64,000 nt of DNA from Klebsiella aerogenes KCTC 2190 (GCF_000215745.1 NC_015663.1:4340001-4404000), one strand, 5' to 3'; numbered from the stretch's first letter, positions 1 to 10,382 are shown. Made by a program: numbers and translations. The notes: generated by a model not told the origin, from the sequence alone.

Positions 1-290
1 ACGAAATCTTCGTTATCCCAGGCGTTAATATTGCCGGGACGAGCGATATAAGGGGCGTCGGGGAACTGTTCTTTTAGTTCCGGCACCAGCGGGCCGTTAG
101 GGCCATTCTCAAAACTGGTGGTCAGAATAGTCGGTAGTTTAAAGTATTTAGCCAGATCGCTGAGGGCAAGGACGTTGTTCTTGAATTTATCCGGCTCGAT
201 ATCACGAACCAGTGAGAGCAAGCCGGTCTGATGGTCAACCAGTAATACTGCCGCATCATTTTTATCCAGACGAACGTAAGGTTTAGACAT
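1..290 (-). CDS. ycaC: YcaC-like isochorismatase-family hydrolase (5' part only)
   Basis: The reading frame starts at an ATG on the minus strand preceded by AGGAGCCACC and runs off the left edge, so only the first 96 or so residues are visible. The protein begins MSKPYVRLDKNDAAVLLVDH and closely resembles the start of E. coli YcaC, a cysteine hydrolase of the isochorismatase-like superfamily. The conserved early Asp of the superfamily is in the VLLVDHQ segment; the catalytic Cys would lie outside the window. Substrate of YcaC is not established. It is divergent from the LysR regulator at 463, which may control it. Confidence 0.9.
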   Translation of the reverse strand, partial: MSKPYVRLDKNDAAVLLVDHQTGLLSLVRDIEPDKFKNNVLALSDLAKYFKLPTILTTSFENGPNGPLVPELKEQFPDAPYIARPGNINAWDNEDF

Positions 291-329
291 GGTGGCTCCT
301 TTTATACACATCAACTAATCGGTGAGAAA

Positions 330-421
330 CGTTGTATCAACGAGATTAATAATAGTGTAAGCAGCGGATGCCGATTAGATGGCAAAAACGGAACGCATCG
401 TCCCAATTTCGCAACGATGCG
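330..421. promoter_or_regulatory. Divergent intergenic region with two inverted repeats (candidate LysR operator)
   Basis: Between the ycaC-like gene and the LysR gene there are two dyads: CGTTG-TAT-CAACG at 330-342 and CGCATCGT-N12-ACGATGCG at 394-401/414-421. Both arms are perfect. The second dyad lies about 40 bp before the regulator's start codon, the usual place for an autoregulatory LysR-type site. Assignment to this regulator is inference from position. Confidence 0.4.
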
Positions 422-462
422 TGGCATACTGCCCATGATCAAAATGCATAGCTGGAGCCAAC

Positions 463-1359
463 ATGTCGCGTAGCGCCCTGCCTTTTCATACCGTAGAAAC
501 GTTTCTGATAACCGCGAGGCATCTCAACCTAACCCATGCCGCACAGGAGCTATGCCTGACGCAGGGGGCAGTCAGCCGACAGATCGCCGCGCTGGAAAAC
601 TGGTTCGGCTTCCCGCTATTTGAACGCCACGCCCGGGGCCTGCGACTGTCGCCACAGGGCAGCGCGCTTTATCCGGAGCTACAGTCGGCATTCGGCCGCC
701 TGATAACGGTGGCCGAGCAGGCGCGCCAGCAGCAAACCGTCGTGCGCCTGAAAGCGCCTACCTGTGCGATCCGCTGGCTGGTGCCGAAACTGCTGGAGAT
801 AGAACGACGTTATCCGGAATTGCAGGTGGCGTTGACCACCACCACCGAGCATAGCGTCAACTTTAAGACTGAACCCTACGACGCGGCGATTATCTTCGGC
901 ACCCATCAAAGCGCCGGCGACTTGCTGTTTGAGGAGGCCCTCACGCCGGTGGCCAGTCCCGATACGCCGTGCGATCCCCAGCTATCAGGCACTACATTTC
1001 TCCATCCGACGCGCGATAAAACCGACTGGCTGCTGTGGCTTGCGCACTTCCCGCATGAAACTGCGCTAAAAATGCATAAAAACCAATATTTCGACACCAT
1101 GGATCTGGCGATCACCGCCGCGATGCAGGGGCTCGGCGTGGCCATGGCGGACGAAACACTGGTTGCCGGGGATCTGCGAACCGGGCGACTATGTCGCCCC
1201 TTCTCGCTTAGCGTCAAAACCGGCGCCAGCTACCGGCTGGTTGTTCGCCGCTCGCAAAGCAAGGCCGACGGGCTGGCGCGCTTTCGCGCCGCGCTGGTTA
1301 ATCCAGCGTCACATGATGCTTCATCACCCGACGAAACAGCGCCAGCCGCGCGCGCATAA
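463..1359 (+). CDS. LysR-family transcriptional regulator (GcvA-like)
   Basis: A 298-residue LysR-type regulator. The N-terminal winged helix-turn-helix is clear (THAAQELCLTQGAVSRQIAA, around residues 24-43), followed by the FPLFERHARGLRLSPQG wing and a C-terminal effector-binding domain typical of the GcvA/AmpR-like branch. It is divergent from the ycaC-like hydrolase and convergent with the carboxylesterase, whose last codons it overlaps by 62 bp. Targets are probably the divergent hydrolase and possibly itself; the effector cannot be inferred. The C-terminal tail (from about residue 275) is Ala/Ser/Pro-rich and lies in the overlap, so it may be less conserved. Confidence 0.85.
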   Translation: MSRSALPFHTVETFLITARHLNLTHAAQELCLTQGAVSRQIAALENWFGFPLFERHARGLRLSPQGSALYPELQSAFGRLITVAEQARQQQTVVRLKAPTCAIRWLVPKLLEIERRYPELQVALTTTTEHSVNFKTEPYDAAIIFGTHQSAGDLLFEEALTPVASPDTPCDPQLSGTTFLHPTRDKTDWLLWLAHFPHETALKMHKNQYFDTMDLAITAAMQGLGVAMADETLVAGDLRTGRLCRPFSLSVKTGASYRLVVRRSQSKADGLARFRAALVNPASHDASSPDETAPAARA

Positions 1360-2806
1360 ACCGGTTCTCCACTTTAAAGCCCGCGCGCTTGTTGAGGCCG
1401 ATACGCAATAAACGGTCCCGTCCGCGCTGGCAGGCAGGCCAGCGTACCGGGCCGGTTAACTCACTGCACTGATTGCCCGCCTGGCGGGCAAAATTAGCCC
1501 AGTAGTCGGCGACCTGCGCGGCGAAGGCTTGATCCGCCTCACTGGCATACTGACATACCGGCTCGGCGCGGGCCAGGTTGTCAAAAACATAAACCACTTC
1601 GTTGCCATGCCAGGCGCCATGGAGATAAGTTTCATGTTCCGCTTCGGCCACATAGTCAAACCAGTAGCGCCAGCACGGTTGCCCGAGACGCTGCTGCGCC
1701 TGCATGACAACATACCCTAAAGTCGTGAACGCCATATCGCGACACACTTCCCGCCCTAACGCCTCATCGCCTTTAACGCCGGGATACAGTAGTTTAATCA
1801 GCCCAAGGCCAAAACGGCGTTCGCGGCGCAGTTTTTGAATCTGACCGGCAATATCGACGCCAAATACCGCCATCACGCTGGCCTCATCGCTATTGGAGCC
1901 AATCATCACCGGCATCGCATGCTGACGTCCCTTAAAGAACGTGTCGAGCATGGGCTCCGGCAGCACCGCATCGCCGACAATCGGCGCCGGGCCGATATTC
2001 AGCGGCGCAGTTAGCGCCCAAAAGGCATCGGCGGGGATTGCCCGCAGCTGTTCCGCGCTGGCATCGGCAAGAGAAAAATGTTCCGCCAGCAGCTTTCCCT
2101 TGGCCAGCGCCTTTTCCCGCGGTAAATCCGGTAAGGTATAACCGCTTTGCACGATCGCTTTATGGAACAATCCCTTCGCTTTCGGCGACGCCATTAACGA
2201 CAGGACGCTGCGCGCCCCCGCGGATTCGCCGAACAAGGTGACATTGGCGGCATCGCCGCCGAAGGCGTGGATATTATCCTGCACCCAGCGCAGCGCGGCT
2301 ATCTGATCGAGCAGTGCAAAATTATACAACCGCTCGCCCTCTTCGCCTTCCAACGCTGGATGGGCGAAAAAGCCTAGGTGTCCAAGACGATAGTTCACGG
2401 TGACCACAACCACCTCGCGGCTGGCCAACGCGCTACCGTCGTAGGGCGGCAGACTGCCGGCGCCAATGGTGTAGCCGCCGCCGTGAAGCCAGACCATCAC
2501 CGGGAGCGGCTGCGAGCGGGCGGCGGGCGCCCACACGTTGAGATAGAGACAGTCTTCCGAGAAACGGCCAGGATCGCCGCCGCCAAGTTCACGACAATAC
2601 TCTATATCCTGCCAGCTGGCGGCGGCAAAGGTATCGGCCTGACGCACGCCCTGCCAGCGCTCTGGAGGCTGCGGCGAACGCCAACGCAGCTCGCCCACCG
2701 GCGGCTGCGCGTAGGGAATACCGCGCCAGATATGGATCCCCTGTTCATTAGTGCCGGATAACGTGCCCTGCCGCGTTTTCACCAGCGGCGTAGATGAATT
2801 CTGCAT
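1298..2806 (-). CDS. Type-B carboxylesterase (para-nitrobenzyl esterase-like)
   Basis: About 502 residues, alpha/beta-hydrolase of the carboxylesterase type-B family. The nucleophile elbow LFGESAGARS holds the catalytic Ser; the oxyanion-hole HGGG is seen in VMVWLHGGGYTIGAGS; SNSDEAS and WHGNE carry the expected acid and His regions. An upstream in-frame ATG exists at 2824, but the ATG at 2806 is preferred because AAAGGACG sits 6-7 bases before it. No signal peptide is apparent, so it is likely cytoplasmic. Substrates of these esterases are broad short-chain esters; the physiological one is unknown. Its 3' end overlaps the convergent LysR gene. Confidence 0.88.
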   Translation of the reverse strand: MQNSSTPLVKTRQGTLSGTNEQGIHIWRGIPYAQPPVGELRWRSPQPPERWQGVRQADTFAAASWQDIEYCRELGGGDPGRFSEDCLYLNVWAPAARSQPLPVMVWLHGGGYTIGAGSLPPYDGSALASREVVVVTVNYRLGHLGFFAHPALEGEEGERLYNFALLDQIAALRWVQDNIHAFGGDAANVTLFGESAGARSVLSLMASPKAKGLFHKAIVQSGYTLPDLPREKALAKGKLLAEHFSLADASAEQLRAIPADAFWALTAPLNIGPAPIVGDAVLPEPMLDTFFKGRQHAMPVMIGSNSDEASVMAVFGVDIAGQIQKLRRERRFGLGLIKLLYPGVKGDEALGREVCRDMAFTTLGYVVMQAQQRLGQPCWRYWFDYVAEAEHETYLHGAWHGNEVVYVFDNLARAEPVCQYASEADQAFAAQVADYWANFARQAGNQCSELTGPVRWPACQRGRDRLLRIGLNKRAGFKVENRFMRARLALFRRVMKHHVTLD

Positions 2807-2848
2807 AACAACGTCCTTTTGCAAGTTATGCCATGCAGAGTACCGATT

Positions 2849-4192
2849 TTAGAGCAGACCGCAACGGCGTTTACTCCGCTCCTCCGCCTGTTGGTATAAC
2901 TCGAACTCATCGAGGACCTCGCAGCCTAACGCCGCTTCAAAAGCTTCACGGCTGGCGTTACCGTGACTGCGGGCCTGCGTTTCGTTGCCCAGATTCGATT
3001 GGAAGATCCCCGCCGCGCTCACCGGTAAAAAATCTTCATAAACAATCGGCTGCGCGACTACCCAACCACGTTCGATCAGCGGTTGCGGATCGTCGCCGGG
3101 GCCAAAAGCATGGCGATGCGCTTCCCCCGCAGGCGTCAGGCGATAGCGAAACCACGCCAGCCCCTGCTGACGCAGCAGAAATTCGCTGTCAGGAAATTCG
3201 CTAAAGACCTCCTGCAAATGGCGCTGGTGGTTAAGGTTGTCTTTACCGACCCCGGCCTCATTCAGTAAGCGGTCATACAGCGCTCGTCCTTTCGGCGTCA
3301 ACGCGACGCCGCGTTGCTCAATTTCGCCAAAGCGCGCGCTGTGTGTGCCTTTATGTTCACCAGCAAACATCACCGGTTCTTCCAGCGCTTTAAAACTGGT
3401 TTGCCGCAGTAAAATCGGCACCTCGCGGCGCGGCGGCCCCTCAATGAGCGCTTTCGGTTCGATACCACATTGCGGCATTAGCGCCTGAACTCGATCGATA
3501 TCAAGAGTGCGCGGCGTCAGATGGTTAATGTGGCAACCGGGGAAACAGACCACATCGGCAATCAACCGGTGCTCATTATGCAGCGCGTGATAGGTTTGCT
3601 CGTCAACGGTGGCATGACGGTGCCAACGGAAAGTTTCCAACGCTTCGGTGACGAATTCACGCGCTTCTGCAGCCGTGAATTCTCCTCGATCTTCGTGTAA
3701 CGCAATGAGTTCACGGCAGCGAGGCGTAAATATATCGCGACGGGCGAGAATATCCGCCGCTCGCTGGCGCAGCGCCTCGTTGCCGATCAGTTCAAGGCGC
3801 AGCAATGAGGTGAAAACGCGAAACGGGTTACGCGCCAGCGCCGCGTCATCGACCGGGCGAAATGCGGTGGAGTGAACCGGTACCCCAGCCTGCGACAGAT
3901 CGTAATAGCTAACGGGATACATCCCCATAATGGCAAACATGCGACGCAGGGTCGCCAGTTCTTCCGCCGTTCCCACGCGGATCGCGCCGTGGCGCTCAAC
4001 GTTCAGCCGTGCCAGCTCGTCGGCATTAGCCAATTGTTCATGTAATTTCGGGTTATGTTCCAGGACCGCCAGATTCACATCCGCCACCAACTCCAGGAGG
4101 GTTCCATATTGCGGAACTTCCTGCTGGTACATTGCCGACATAGCCTGTGAAAAGTTCTCCCGAATCTCATCAGCCGTGATGGTGTTCGCCAT
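2849..4192 (-). CDS. ydcJ: YdcJ / HglS-type 2-oxoadipate dioxygenase/decarboxylase
   Basis: A 447-residue DUF1338/VOC-like protein matching E. coli YdcJ in length and sequence. Members of this family (HglS) convert 2-oxoadipate to D-2-hydroxyglutarate with loss of CO2 using a non-heme metal, a step in D-lysine catabolism. Candidate metal ligands are the His residues in GVPVHSTAFRP and GCHINHLTPR and a downstream Glu. The start is supported by GGAGGTAAGACATC before the ATG. It faces away from pcaHG across a 236-bp intergenic region. Family assignment is firm; that this enzyme acts on 2-oxoadipate here is inferred from the family. Confidence 0.9.
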   Translation of the reverse strand: MANTITADEIRENFSQAMSAMYQQEVPQYGTLLELVADVNLAVLEHNPKLHEQLANADELARLNVERHGAIRVGTAEELATLRRMFAIMGMYPVSYYDLSQAGVPVHSTAFRPVDDAALARNPFRVFTSLLRLELIGNEALRQRAADILARRDIFTPRCRELIALHEDRGEFTAAEAREFVTEALETFRWHRHATVDEQTYHALHNEHRLIADVVCFPGCHINHLTPRTLDIDRVQALMPQCGIEPKALIEGPPRREVPILLRQTSFKALEEPVMFAGEHKGTHSARFGEIEQRGVALTPKGRALYDRLLNEAGVGKDNLNHQRHLQEVFSEFPDSEFLLRQQGLAWFRYRLTPAGEAHRHAFGPGDDPQPLIERGWVVAQPIVYEDFLPVSAAGIFQSNLGNETQARSHGNASREAFEAALGCEVLDEFELYQQAEERSKRRCGLL

Positions 4193-4308
4193 GATGTCTT
4201 ACCTCCAGTGAATACTTCCTGGAGTGTAGGAAAGCGCGTTAAGAGTGGCGGGAAGAATTTACAAACTGTGATGCGGATAACCTGCTACCGCGTTTCGCCT
4301 GCACAAAT

Positions 4309-4325
4309 CATAACCAATGGTTATG
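4309..4325. promoter_or_regulatory. Candidate PcaQ operator upstream of pcaHG
   Basis: CATAACCA-A-TGGTTATG is a perfect 8-bp-arm dyad 104 bp before pcaH. It contains ATAACC and GGTTAT half-sites resembling the ATAACC-Nx-GGTTA core reported for PcaQ in rhizobia, though here the halves are 3 bp apart. An additional ATAACC half-site is at 4277-4282. PcaQ is encoded just downstream of pcaG, so a match is plausible. Confidence 0.5.
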
Positions 4326-4356
4326 AAAGATTAGATTTAATTTCACTTTAAATTAA

Positions 4357-5786
<1,430 letters not shown>

Positions 5787-5813
5787 TTTCCCACCAAAAC
5801 ATCCCTTTTTTCC

Positions 5814-5838
5814 AGCCCCGCCGAGTGCGGGGCTTTTT
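5814..5838 (+). terminator. Rho-independent terminator after pcaHG
   Basis: Stem AGCCCCGC, loop CGAGT, stem GCGGGGCT, then TTTTTAT. It ends the pcaHG transcript before pcaQ. Confidence 0.9.
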
Positions 5839-5962
5839 ATCGCGCCTGACAGAAATGACTTGTAAGACAATAAGATCAAATGTTAATAATATTTTGCTAA
5901 CTAGTTATCAAAATTAAACAACTTCGCTTGCTACCGAGACAGCTCTGTTTTTAACATCGATT

Positions 5963-6886
5963 ATGGAAAAAAATGGTCTCTTCAGTCAGCGCATTCGCTT
6001 GCGCCATTTACATACTTTCGTCGCCGTCGCACAGCAGGGAACCCTGGGGCGGGCGGCAGAAACCCTGAATCTTAGCCAACCTGCGCTATCAAAAACGCTC
6101 AACGAGCTGGAGCAGTTGACCGGTACCCGTCTCTTTGAGCGCGGGCGGCTTGGCGCGCAGTTGACGCTGGTTGGCGAACAGTTTCTTACCCACGCGGTCA
6201 AGGTGCTGGATGCCCTCAATACCGCAGGCCAGGCTCTCAATCGTAAAGAAGGCATGAATAGCGATGTGGTGCGGATTGGCGCCCTGCCAACCGCGGCGCT
6301 CGGTATTTTACCTACGGTGATTGGTCAATTTCATAAACAGCAAAAAGACATCACCTTACAGGTCGCCACCATGAATAACACCATGCTGCTGGCGGGGCTA
6401 AAATCCGGCGATGTCGATATTGGTATCGGGCGCATGTCTGATCCAGAACTGATGAGCGGCCTCAACTATGAACTGCTGTTTCTTGAATCGCTAAAGCTGG
6501 TCGTCCGCCCCGGCCACCCGCTGCTGCAGGAGACGGTAACGCTCAGCCGGGTGATGGAATGGCCGGTGGTGGTCTCACCGAAAGGGACAATCCCGCGGCA
6601 GAATGCGGAAACGCTACTGCAAAGCCAGGGTTGTAAAATTCCCCCCGGCTGTATTGAAACGCTGTCGGCCTCGCTTTCACGCCAGCTCACCGTCGATTAC
6701 GACTATGTCTGGTTCGTCCCTTCCGGCGCGGTGAAAGACGACCTGCGTCGCGGTTTGTTAACCTCATTACCTATCGCCACCGAAGGCGCCGGCGAGCCGA
6801 TCGGTATTCTTACCCGGGTGGACGCCAGCCTGTCGCAGGGGGCGCAAACTCTACTGAGCGCGATACGCAAATCCATGCCTGGCTGA
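5963..6886 (+). CDS. pcaQ: LysR-family regulator PcaQ
   Basis: A 307-residue LysR-type regulator with an N-terminal HTH (LGRAAETLNLSQPALSKTLN, around residues 28-47) and a co-inducer domain of the PcaQ/GbpR type. PcaQ proteins activate pca genes in response to beta-ketoadipate-pathway intermediates such as carboxymuconolactone. It is downstream of and in the same direction as pcaHG, separated by a terminator, so it has its own promoter in the AT-rich 5840-5962 interval; many PcaQ genes are divergent instead. The ribosome-binding site is weak. Confidence 0.85.
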   Translation: MEKNGLFSQRIRLRHLHTFVAVAQQGTLGRAAETLNLSQPALSKTLNELEQLTGTRLFERGRLGAQLTLVGEQFLTHAVKVLDALNTAGQALNRKEGMNSDVVRIGALPTAALGILPTVIGQFHKQQKDITLQVATMNNTMLLAGLKSGDVDIGIGRMSDPELMSGLNYELLFLESLKLVVRPGHPLLQETVTLSRVMEWPVVVSPKGTIPRQNAETLLQSQGCKIPPGCIETLSASLSRQLTVDYDYVWFVPSGAVKDDLRRGLLTSLPIATEGAGEPIGILTRVDASLSQGAQTLLSAIRKSMPG

Positions 6887-6895
6887 CTCTCAGTG

Positions 6896-6930
6896 GCCGT
6901 TACCCCGAATCAGCACATTGAGGTAACGGC
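6896..6930. repeat. Hairpin after pcaQ
   Basis: GCCGTTACC at 6896-6904 pairs with GGTAACGGC at 6922-6930. No T-run follows, so it may be a 3'-end stabilising hairpin or a factor-dependent terminator rather than a classic intrinsic one. Confidence 0.45.
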
Positions 6931-6968
6931 ACCGCTACGTTCATTCTTCTGCCACTTAATATATACAT

Positions 6969-7025
6969 CGCGCTAATCAATTAGTGCGAAATCATTCATT
7001 AACATTTGCGCTCATTTCATTAACA
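6969..7025. promoter_or_regulatory. Regulatory repeats upstream of the PQQ dehydrogenase
   Basis: The 300-bp gap between pcaQ and the dehydrogenase holds a near-perfect 20-bp dyad at 6969-6988 (CGCGCTAAT-CA-ATTAGTGCG, one mismatch) and two direct repeats TTCATTAACA at 6995-7004 and 7016-7025, spaced 21 bp (two helical turns). Further downstream is an ATGAATTCAT palindrome. These suggest a regulated promoter; the regulator is unknown, with PcaQ a candidate by position. Confidence 0.4.
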
Positions 7026-7186
7026 GATTTATCATAGCCATGATTTCACCATTTGGTTCATGTGAAATGAATTCATCTTTTGAAATCACATTTATGAAGC
7101 TTTGAACAGCTTCACTCAAAAGCAATTTCTATTTGCACTTGATTCATTTGGTACACGCCTGGCAAGGGGTGGTATAAGGAGACAAC

Positions 7187-9559
7187 ATGGCTACGGGCAA
7201 CGTGCCGCGCGGATTCCCCCGGATCCTGCAGTGGCTACTCGCCGGACTGATGTTAATCATCGGTCTGGCAATCGGCATTTTAGGCGCCAAACTGGCAAGC
7301 GTCGGCGGCACCTGGTATTTCGCCATTATGGGACTGGTGATGGTTATCGCCTCCCTGCTTATTTTCCGCAATCGTCGCGGCGGCATCGTTCTTTATGCCG
7401 TCGCCTTCGCGGCGTCCATTGTTTGGGCGATCAGCGACGCCGGCTGGACCTACTGGCCGCTGTTCTCACGCCTGTTTGCGCTTGGCGTTCTGGCTTTTCT
7501 GTGCGCCATTGTTTGGCCTTTCCTTTCCAGCGCACCGGCAAAAAAAGGCGCGGCCTTCACCCTCGCGGGCGTGCTGGCCGTGGTACTGCTGGTCAGTTTT
7601 GGTTGGATGTTTAAATCCCAGCCGCTGGTCAGCGCCAGCGAAGCGGTTCCGGTAAAACCGGTACAGCCAGGTGAAGAACAAAAAAACTGGGAGCACTGGG
7701 GTAATACCACTCACGGCGACCGTTTCGCCGCGTTGGATCAGATCAATAAAAACAATATCAACCAGCTACAGGTTGCCTGGATTGCCCATACCGGCGATAT
7801 TCCGCAGAGTAACGGTTCCGGTGCGGAAGACCAGAATACGCCGCTACAGATTGGCGATACGCTGTATGTATGTACGCCATATAGCAAAGTCCTGGCGCTG
7901 GATGTCGATAGCGGCAAAGAAAAATGGCGCTATGACTCAAAAGCGACGGCGCCGAACTGGCAACGTTGCCGCGGTTTAGGCTACTACGAAGATAGCCAGG
8001 CACAGGCTAATGCCGTGGCCGGGACTCAGCCTGCCGCCTGTGCCCGCCGCCTGTTCCTGCCGACTACCGATGCGCGCCTGATCGCAATCGATGCCGATAC
8101 CGGTAAAGCCTGTGAAGCATTTGGTGAACACGGTACCGTCGATCTCAGCGTCGGCATGGGGGAAATCAAACCTGGTTATTATCAGCAGACCTCTACCCCG
8201 CTGGTGGCCGGTAACCTTGTTGTCGTTGGTGGTCGCATCGCGGATAACTACTCCACCGGTGAACCGCCGGGTGTAGTTCGCGCTTTTGACGTGCATACCG
8301 GTAAACTGGCCTGGGCCTGGGATCCGGGTAACCCGCAGCTGACCGGCGTACCGCCGGAAGGACAAACCTACACGCGCGGGACGCCGAACGTTTGGTCCGC
8401 GATGTCCTACGATGCCAAACTGAATCTCATTTATCTGCCAACCGGTAACGCCACGCCAGATTTCTTCGGCGGCGAACGTACGGCGCTGGATGATAAATAC
8501 AGCTCATCAATCGTTGCGGTCGATGCCGCCACCGGTAAAGTGCGTTGGCATTTCCAGACCACCCATCACGATCTGTGGGATTTCGACCTGCCTTCGCAAC
8601 CACTGCTGTACGATCTGCCGGACGGTAAAGGCGGTACGACGCCGGTACTGGTGCAAACCAGCAAGCAGGGCATGATCTTCATGCTTAACCGCGCGACGGG
8701 TGAACCGGTGGCGAAAGTGGAAGAACGCTCTGTCCCGGCCGGCAACGTCAAAGGTGAACGCTACTCGCCGACGCAGCCCTACTCCGTCGGCATGCCGATG
8801 ATCGGCAACGAAACGTTGAAAGAATCGGATATGTGGGGCGCCACCCCGGTTGACCTGCTGCTGTGCCGTATTCAGTTCAAAGAGATGCGCCATGAGGGTG
8901 TCTTTACACCGCCGGGTGAAGACCGCTCCTTGCAGTATCCGGGCTCGCTTGGCGGAATGAACTGGGGCAGCGTGTCGGTCGATCCGAATAACGGCCTGAT
9001 GTTCGTCAATGACATGCGCCTTGGACTGGCTAACTACATGGTACCGCGAGCGAAAGTGGCTAAAGATGCCAGCGGTATCGAAATGGGTATCGTACCGATG
9101 GAAGGTACGCCGTATGGCGCAATGCGCGAGCGTTTCCTGTCGCCGCTGGGCATCCCCTGCCAGAAGCCGCCGTTCGGTACCATGTCGGCGGTCGATCTGA
9201 AAAGCGGTAAACTGGTCTGGCAGGTTCCGGTGGGTACGGTAGAAGATACCGGTCCGCTGGGTATCCGCATGCATATGCCAATCCCTATCGGCATGCCAAC
9301 GCTGGGAGCTTCGCTGTCTACCCAGTCTGGCCTGCTGTTCTTCGCCGGCACCCAGGATTTCTATCTGCGCGCCTTTGATACCGCCAACGGCAAAGAGATT
9401 TGGAAATCTCGCCTGCCGGTGGGCAGCCAATCCGGCCCGATGACCTACGTTTCACCGAAAACCGGTAAGCAGTACATCATTATCAACGCCGGCGGCGCGC
9501 GTCAGTCTCCGGACCGCGGCGATTACATCATCGCCTACGCGTTACCCGATAAAAAATAA
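7187..9559 (+). CDS. Membrane-bound PQQ-dependent dehydrogenase (glucose/quinate/shikimate family)
   Basis: A 790-residue quinoprotein with five N-terminal membrane segments (about residues 13-32, 36-55, 60-80, 92-110, 118-138) and a periplasmic eight-bladed PQQ propeller. The catalytic-Asp region HHDLWDFDLP is present, as are WGATPVDLLLCR and the C-terminal YIIINAGGARQSPDRGDYI blade. It passes electrons to ubiquinone. Family members oxidise glucose, quinate or shikimate. Because it follows pcaHG-pcaQ, quinate or shikimate oxidation leading to protocatechuate is the more likely role (inference). Length is close to E. coli Gcd (796) but it differs from that enzyme at many positions. The ATG has AAGGAGACAAC before it. 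Confidence 0.88.
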   Translation: MATGNVPRGFPRILQWLLAGLMLIIGLAIGILGAKLASVGGTWYFAIMGLVMVIASLLIFRNRRGGIVLYAVAFAASIVWAISDAGWTYWPLFSRLFALGVLAFLCAIVWPFLSSAPAKKGAAFTLAGVLAVVLLVSFGWMFKSQPLVSASEAVPVKPVQPGEEQKNWEHWGNTTHGDRFAALDQINKNNINQLQVAWIAHTGDIPQSNGSGAEDQNTPLQIGDTLYVCTPYSKVLALDVDSGKEKWRYDSKATAPNWQRCRGLGYYEDSQAQANAVAGTQPAACARRLFLPTTDARLIAIDADTGKACEAFGEHGTVDLSVGMGEIKPGYYQQTSTPLVAGNLVVVGGRIADNYSTGEPPGVVRAFDVHTGKLAWAWDPGNPQLTGVPPEGQTYTRGTPNVWSAMSYDAKLNLIYLPTGNATPDFFGGERTALDDKYSSSIVAVDAATGKVRWHFQTTHHDLWDFDLPSQPLLYDLPDGKGGTTPVLVQTSKQGMIFMLNRATGEPVAKVEERSVPAGNVKGERYSPTQPYSVGMPMIGNETLKESDMWGATPVDLLLCRIQFKEMRHEGVFTPPGEDRSLQYPGSLGGMNWGSVSVDPNNGLMFVNDMRLGLANYMVPRAKVAKDASGIEMGIVPMEGTPYGAMRERFLSPLGIPCQKPPFGTMSAVDLKSGKLVWQVPVGTVEDTGPLGIRMHMPIPIGMPTLGASLSTQSGLLFFAGTQDFYLRAFDTANGKEIWKSRLPVGSQSGPMTYVSPKTGKQYIIINAGGARQSPDRGDYIIAYALPDKK

Positions 9560-9564
9560 AACCA

Positions 9565-9589
9565 GGGCCCCGTTCAGGGGCCTTTTTTT
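9565..9589 (+). terminator. Terminator after the PQQ dehydrogenase
   Basis: GGCCCC-GTTCA-GGGGCC followed by seven T residues, 6 bp past the stop codon. Confidence 0.9.
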
Positions 9590-9686
9590 CTTCACCGCTT
9601 TCAGATTCCATTTAGGCGCCGATCCGCACGCCTTTGTTACAATAGCGTCTTATATTTCCGGCTCGATAATCAGGGAGGAAGCCATA

Positions 9687-9956
9687 ATGTCTTTAATGAA
9701 AGGCGCAGGAGCGCTGCTTTTTGTCGTGTTGCTAACAGGATGCGCCCACAATGAACCGCAACAGCTATATCGCCATGATTTTGTGCTTAAGCACCCGCTT
9801 ACGGGTACACCTATCCCCAATTTTCCCTATAAAATCACTACGCCAGACGGCAAGGTCTTCAAAGGCAGAACCGATAAAAATGGCTTAACCGTCGAAGCGG
9901 TATCAACTAAGCCGGGGGATTTTATTCTCAGCATGATTCCTGCGTCAGAGTTATGA
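9687..9956 (+). CDS. Small predicted lipoprotein
   Basis: An 89-residue protein with a lipoprotein signal: hydrophobic residues 8-16, then the lipobox LLTGC with Cys at residue 19. The mature part (HPLTGTPIPNFPYKI, then TPDGKVFKGRTDKNGLT) has the look of a small beta-sandwich of the carboxypeptidase-regulatory or transthyretin type often seen in envelope proteins. GGGAGGAAGCCATA precedes the ATG. It stands alone between two terminated units. I do not recognise a specific family name; envelope location is supported, function is not. Confidence 0.65.
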   Translation: MSLMKGAGALLFVVLLTGCAHNEPQQLYRHDFVLKHPLTGTPIPNFPYKITTPDGKVFKGRTDKNGLTVEAVSTKPGDFILSMIPASEL

Positions 9957-10047
9957 ATATTCCTGACAGGCTCTAATTTTAGAATGTTTTATTGCGTTAT
10001 GTTATTATTGCGAATGGTTATCAATAACAACATAACAAGGATAAAAG

Positions 10048-10326
10048 ATGAAAGGAGCCCTCCATCACCTGCCGATCGGCGCACTCTTATTAGCCGCAAC
10101 CACCTCAGCCCAGGCGCTGAAAGCGCCAGAAGTGGATTTACGCGATCCAAAGCTGTGGGAAGAGAAAAAGGTCAATCCGCTAAACGATATCTCCGCCCCC
10201 TGCGAAGTGGCAAGCGGCCCGGATTGCCCAGTCTGGGAAGATCAAAAGTCCGATATTCAGCGTGAAAGAGAACGGCGAGAGCAACGTCGTTGGCAAACCG
10301 GCTATGAGCACTGGCGCAAGTATTAA
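10048..10326 (+). CDS. Small secreted protein of unknown function
   Basis: A 92-residue protein with a probable Sec signal (residues 1-23, ending AQA) and a charged, Trp-containing mature part. The C-terminal third is an Arg/Glu-rich helix (IQRERERREQRRWQTGYEHW). Two Cys residues (SAPCEV and GPDCPV) eight residues apart could form a periplasmic disulfide. AAGGATAAAAG precedes the ATG. I do not recognise the family. A hairpin follows the gene, shared with the convergent frmA. Confidence 0.6.
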   Translation: MKGALHHLPIGALLLAATTSAQALKAPEVDLRDPKLWEEKKVNPLNDISAPCEVASGPDCPVWEDQKSDIQRERERREQRRWQTGYEHWRKY

Positions 10327-10340
10327 CGCGGCCAGAAGTC

Positions 10341-10368
10341 AACCCGGGCGATAAATGGCCCGGGTTTC
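10341..10368. terminator. Bidirectional hairpin between the small secreted gene and frmA
   Basis: AACCCGGGC-GATAAATG-GCCCGGGTT lies between two convergent genes; a short T-run follows on the plus strand only. Confidence 0.6.
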
Positions 10369-10382
10369 GCTATCAGCAATAC

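Noticed and set aside
2378..2761. Long plus-strand frame within the carboxylesterase gene
   Set aside because: A mirror of GC-rich coding on the other strand; the esterase motifs are on the minus strand.
8507..9430. 307-codon minus-strand frame inside the PQQ dehydrogenase
   Set aside because: It is antisense to conserved propeller motifs and has His/Arg-rich low-complexity content typical of shadow frames.
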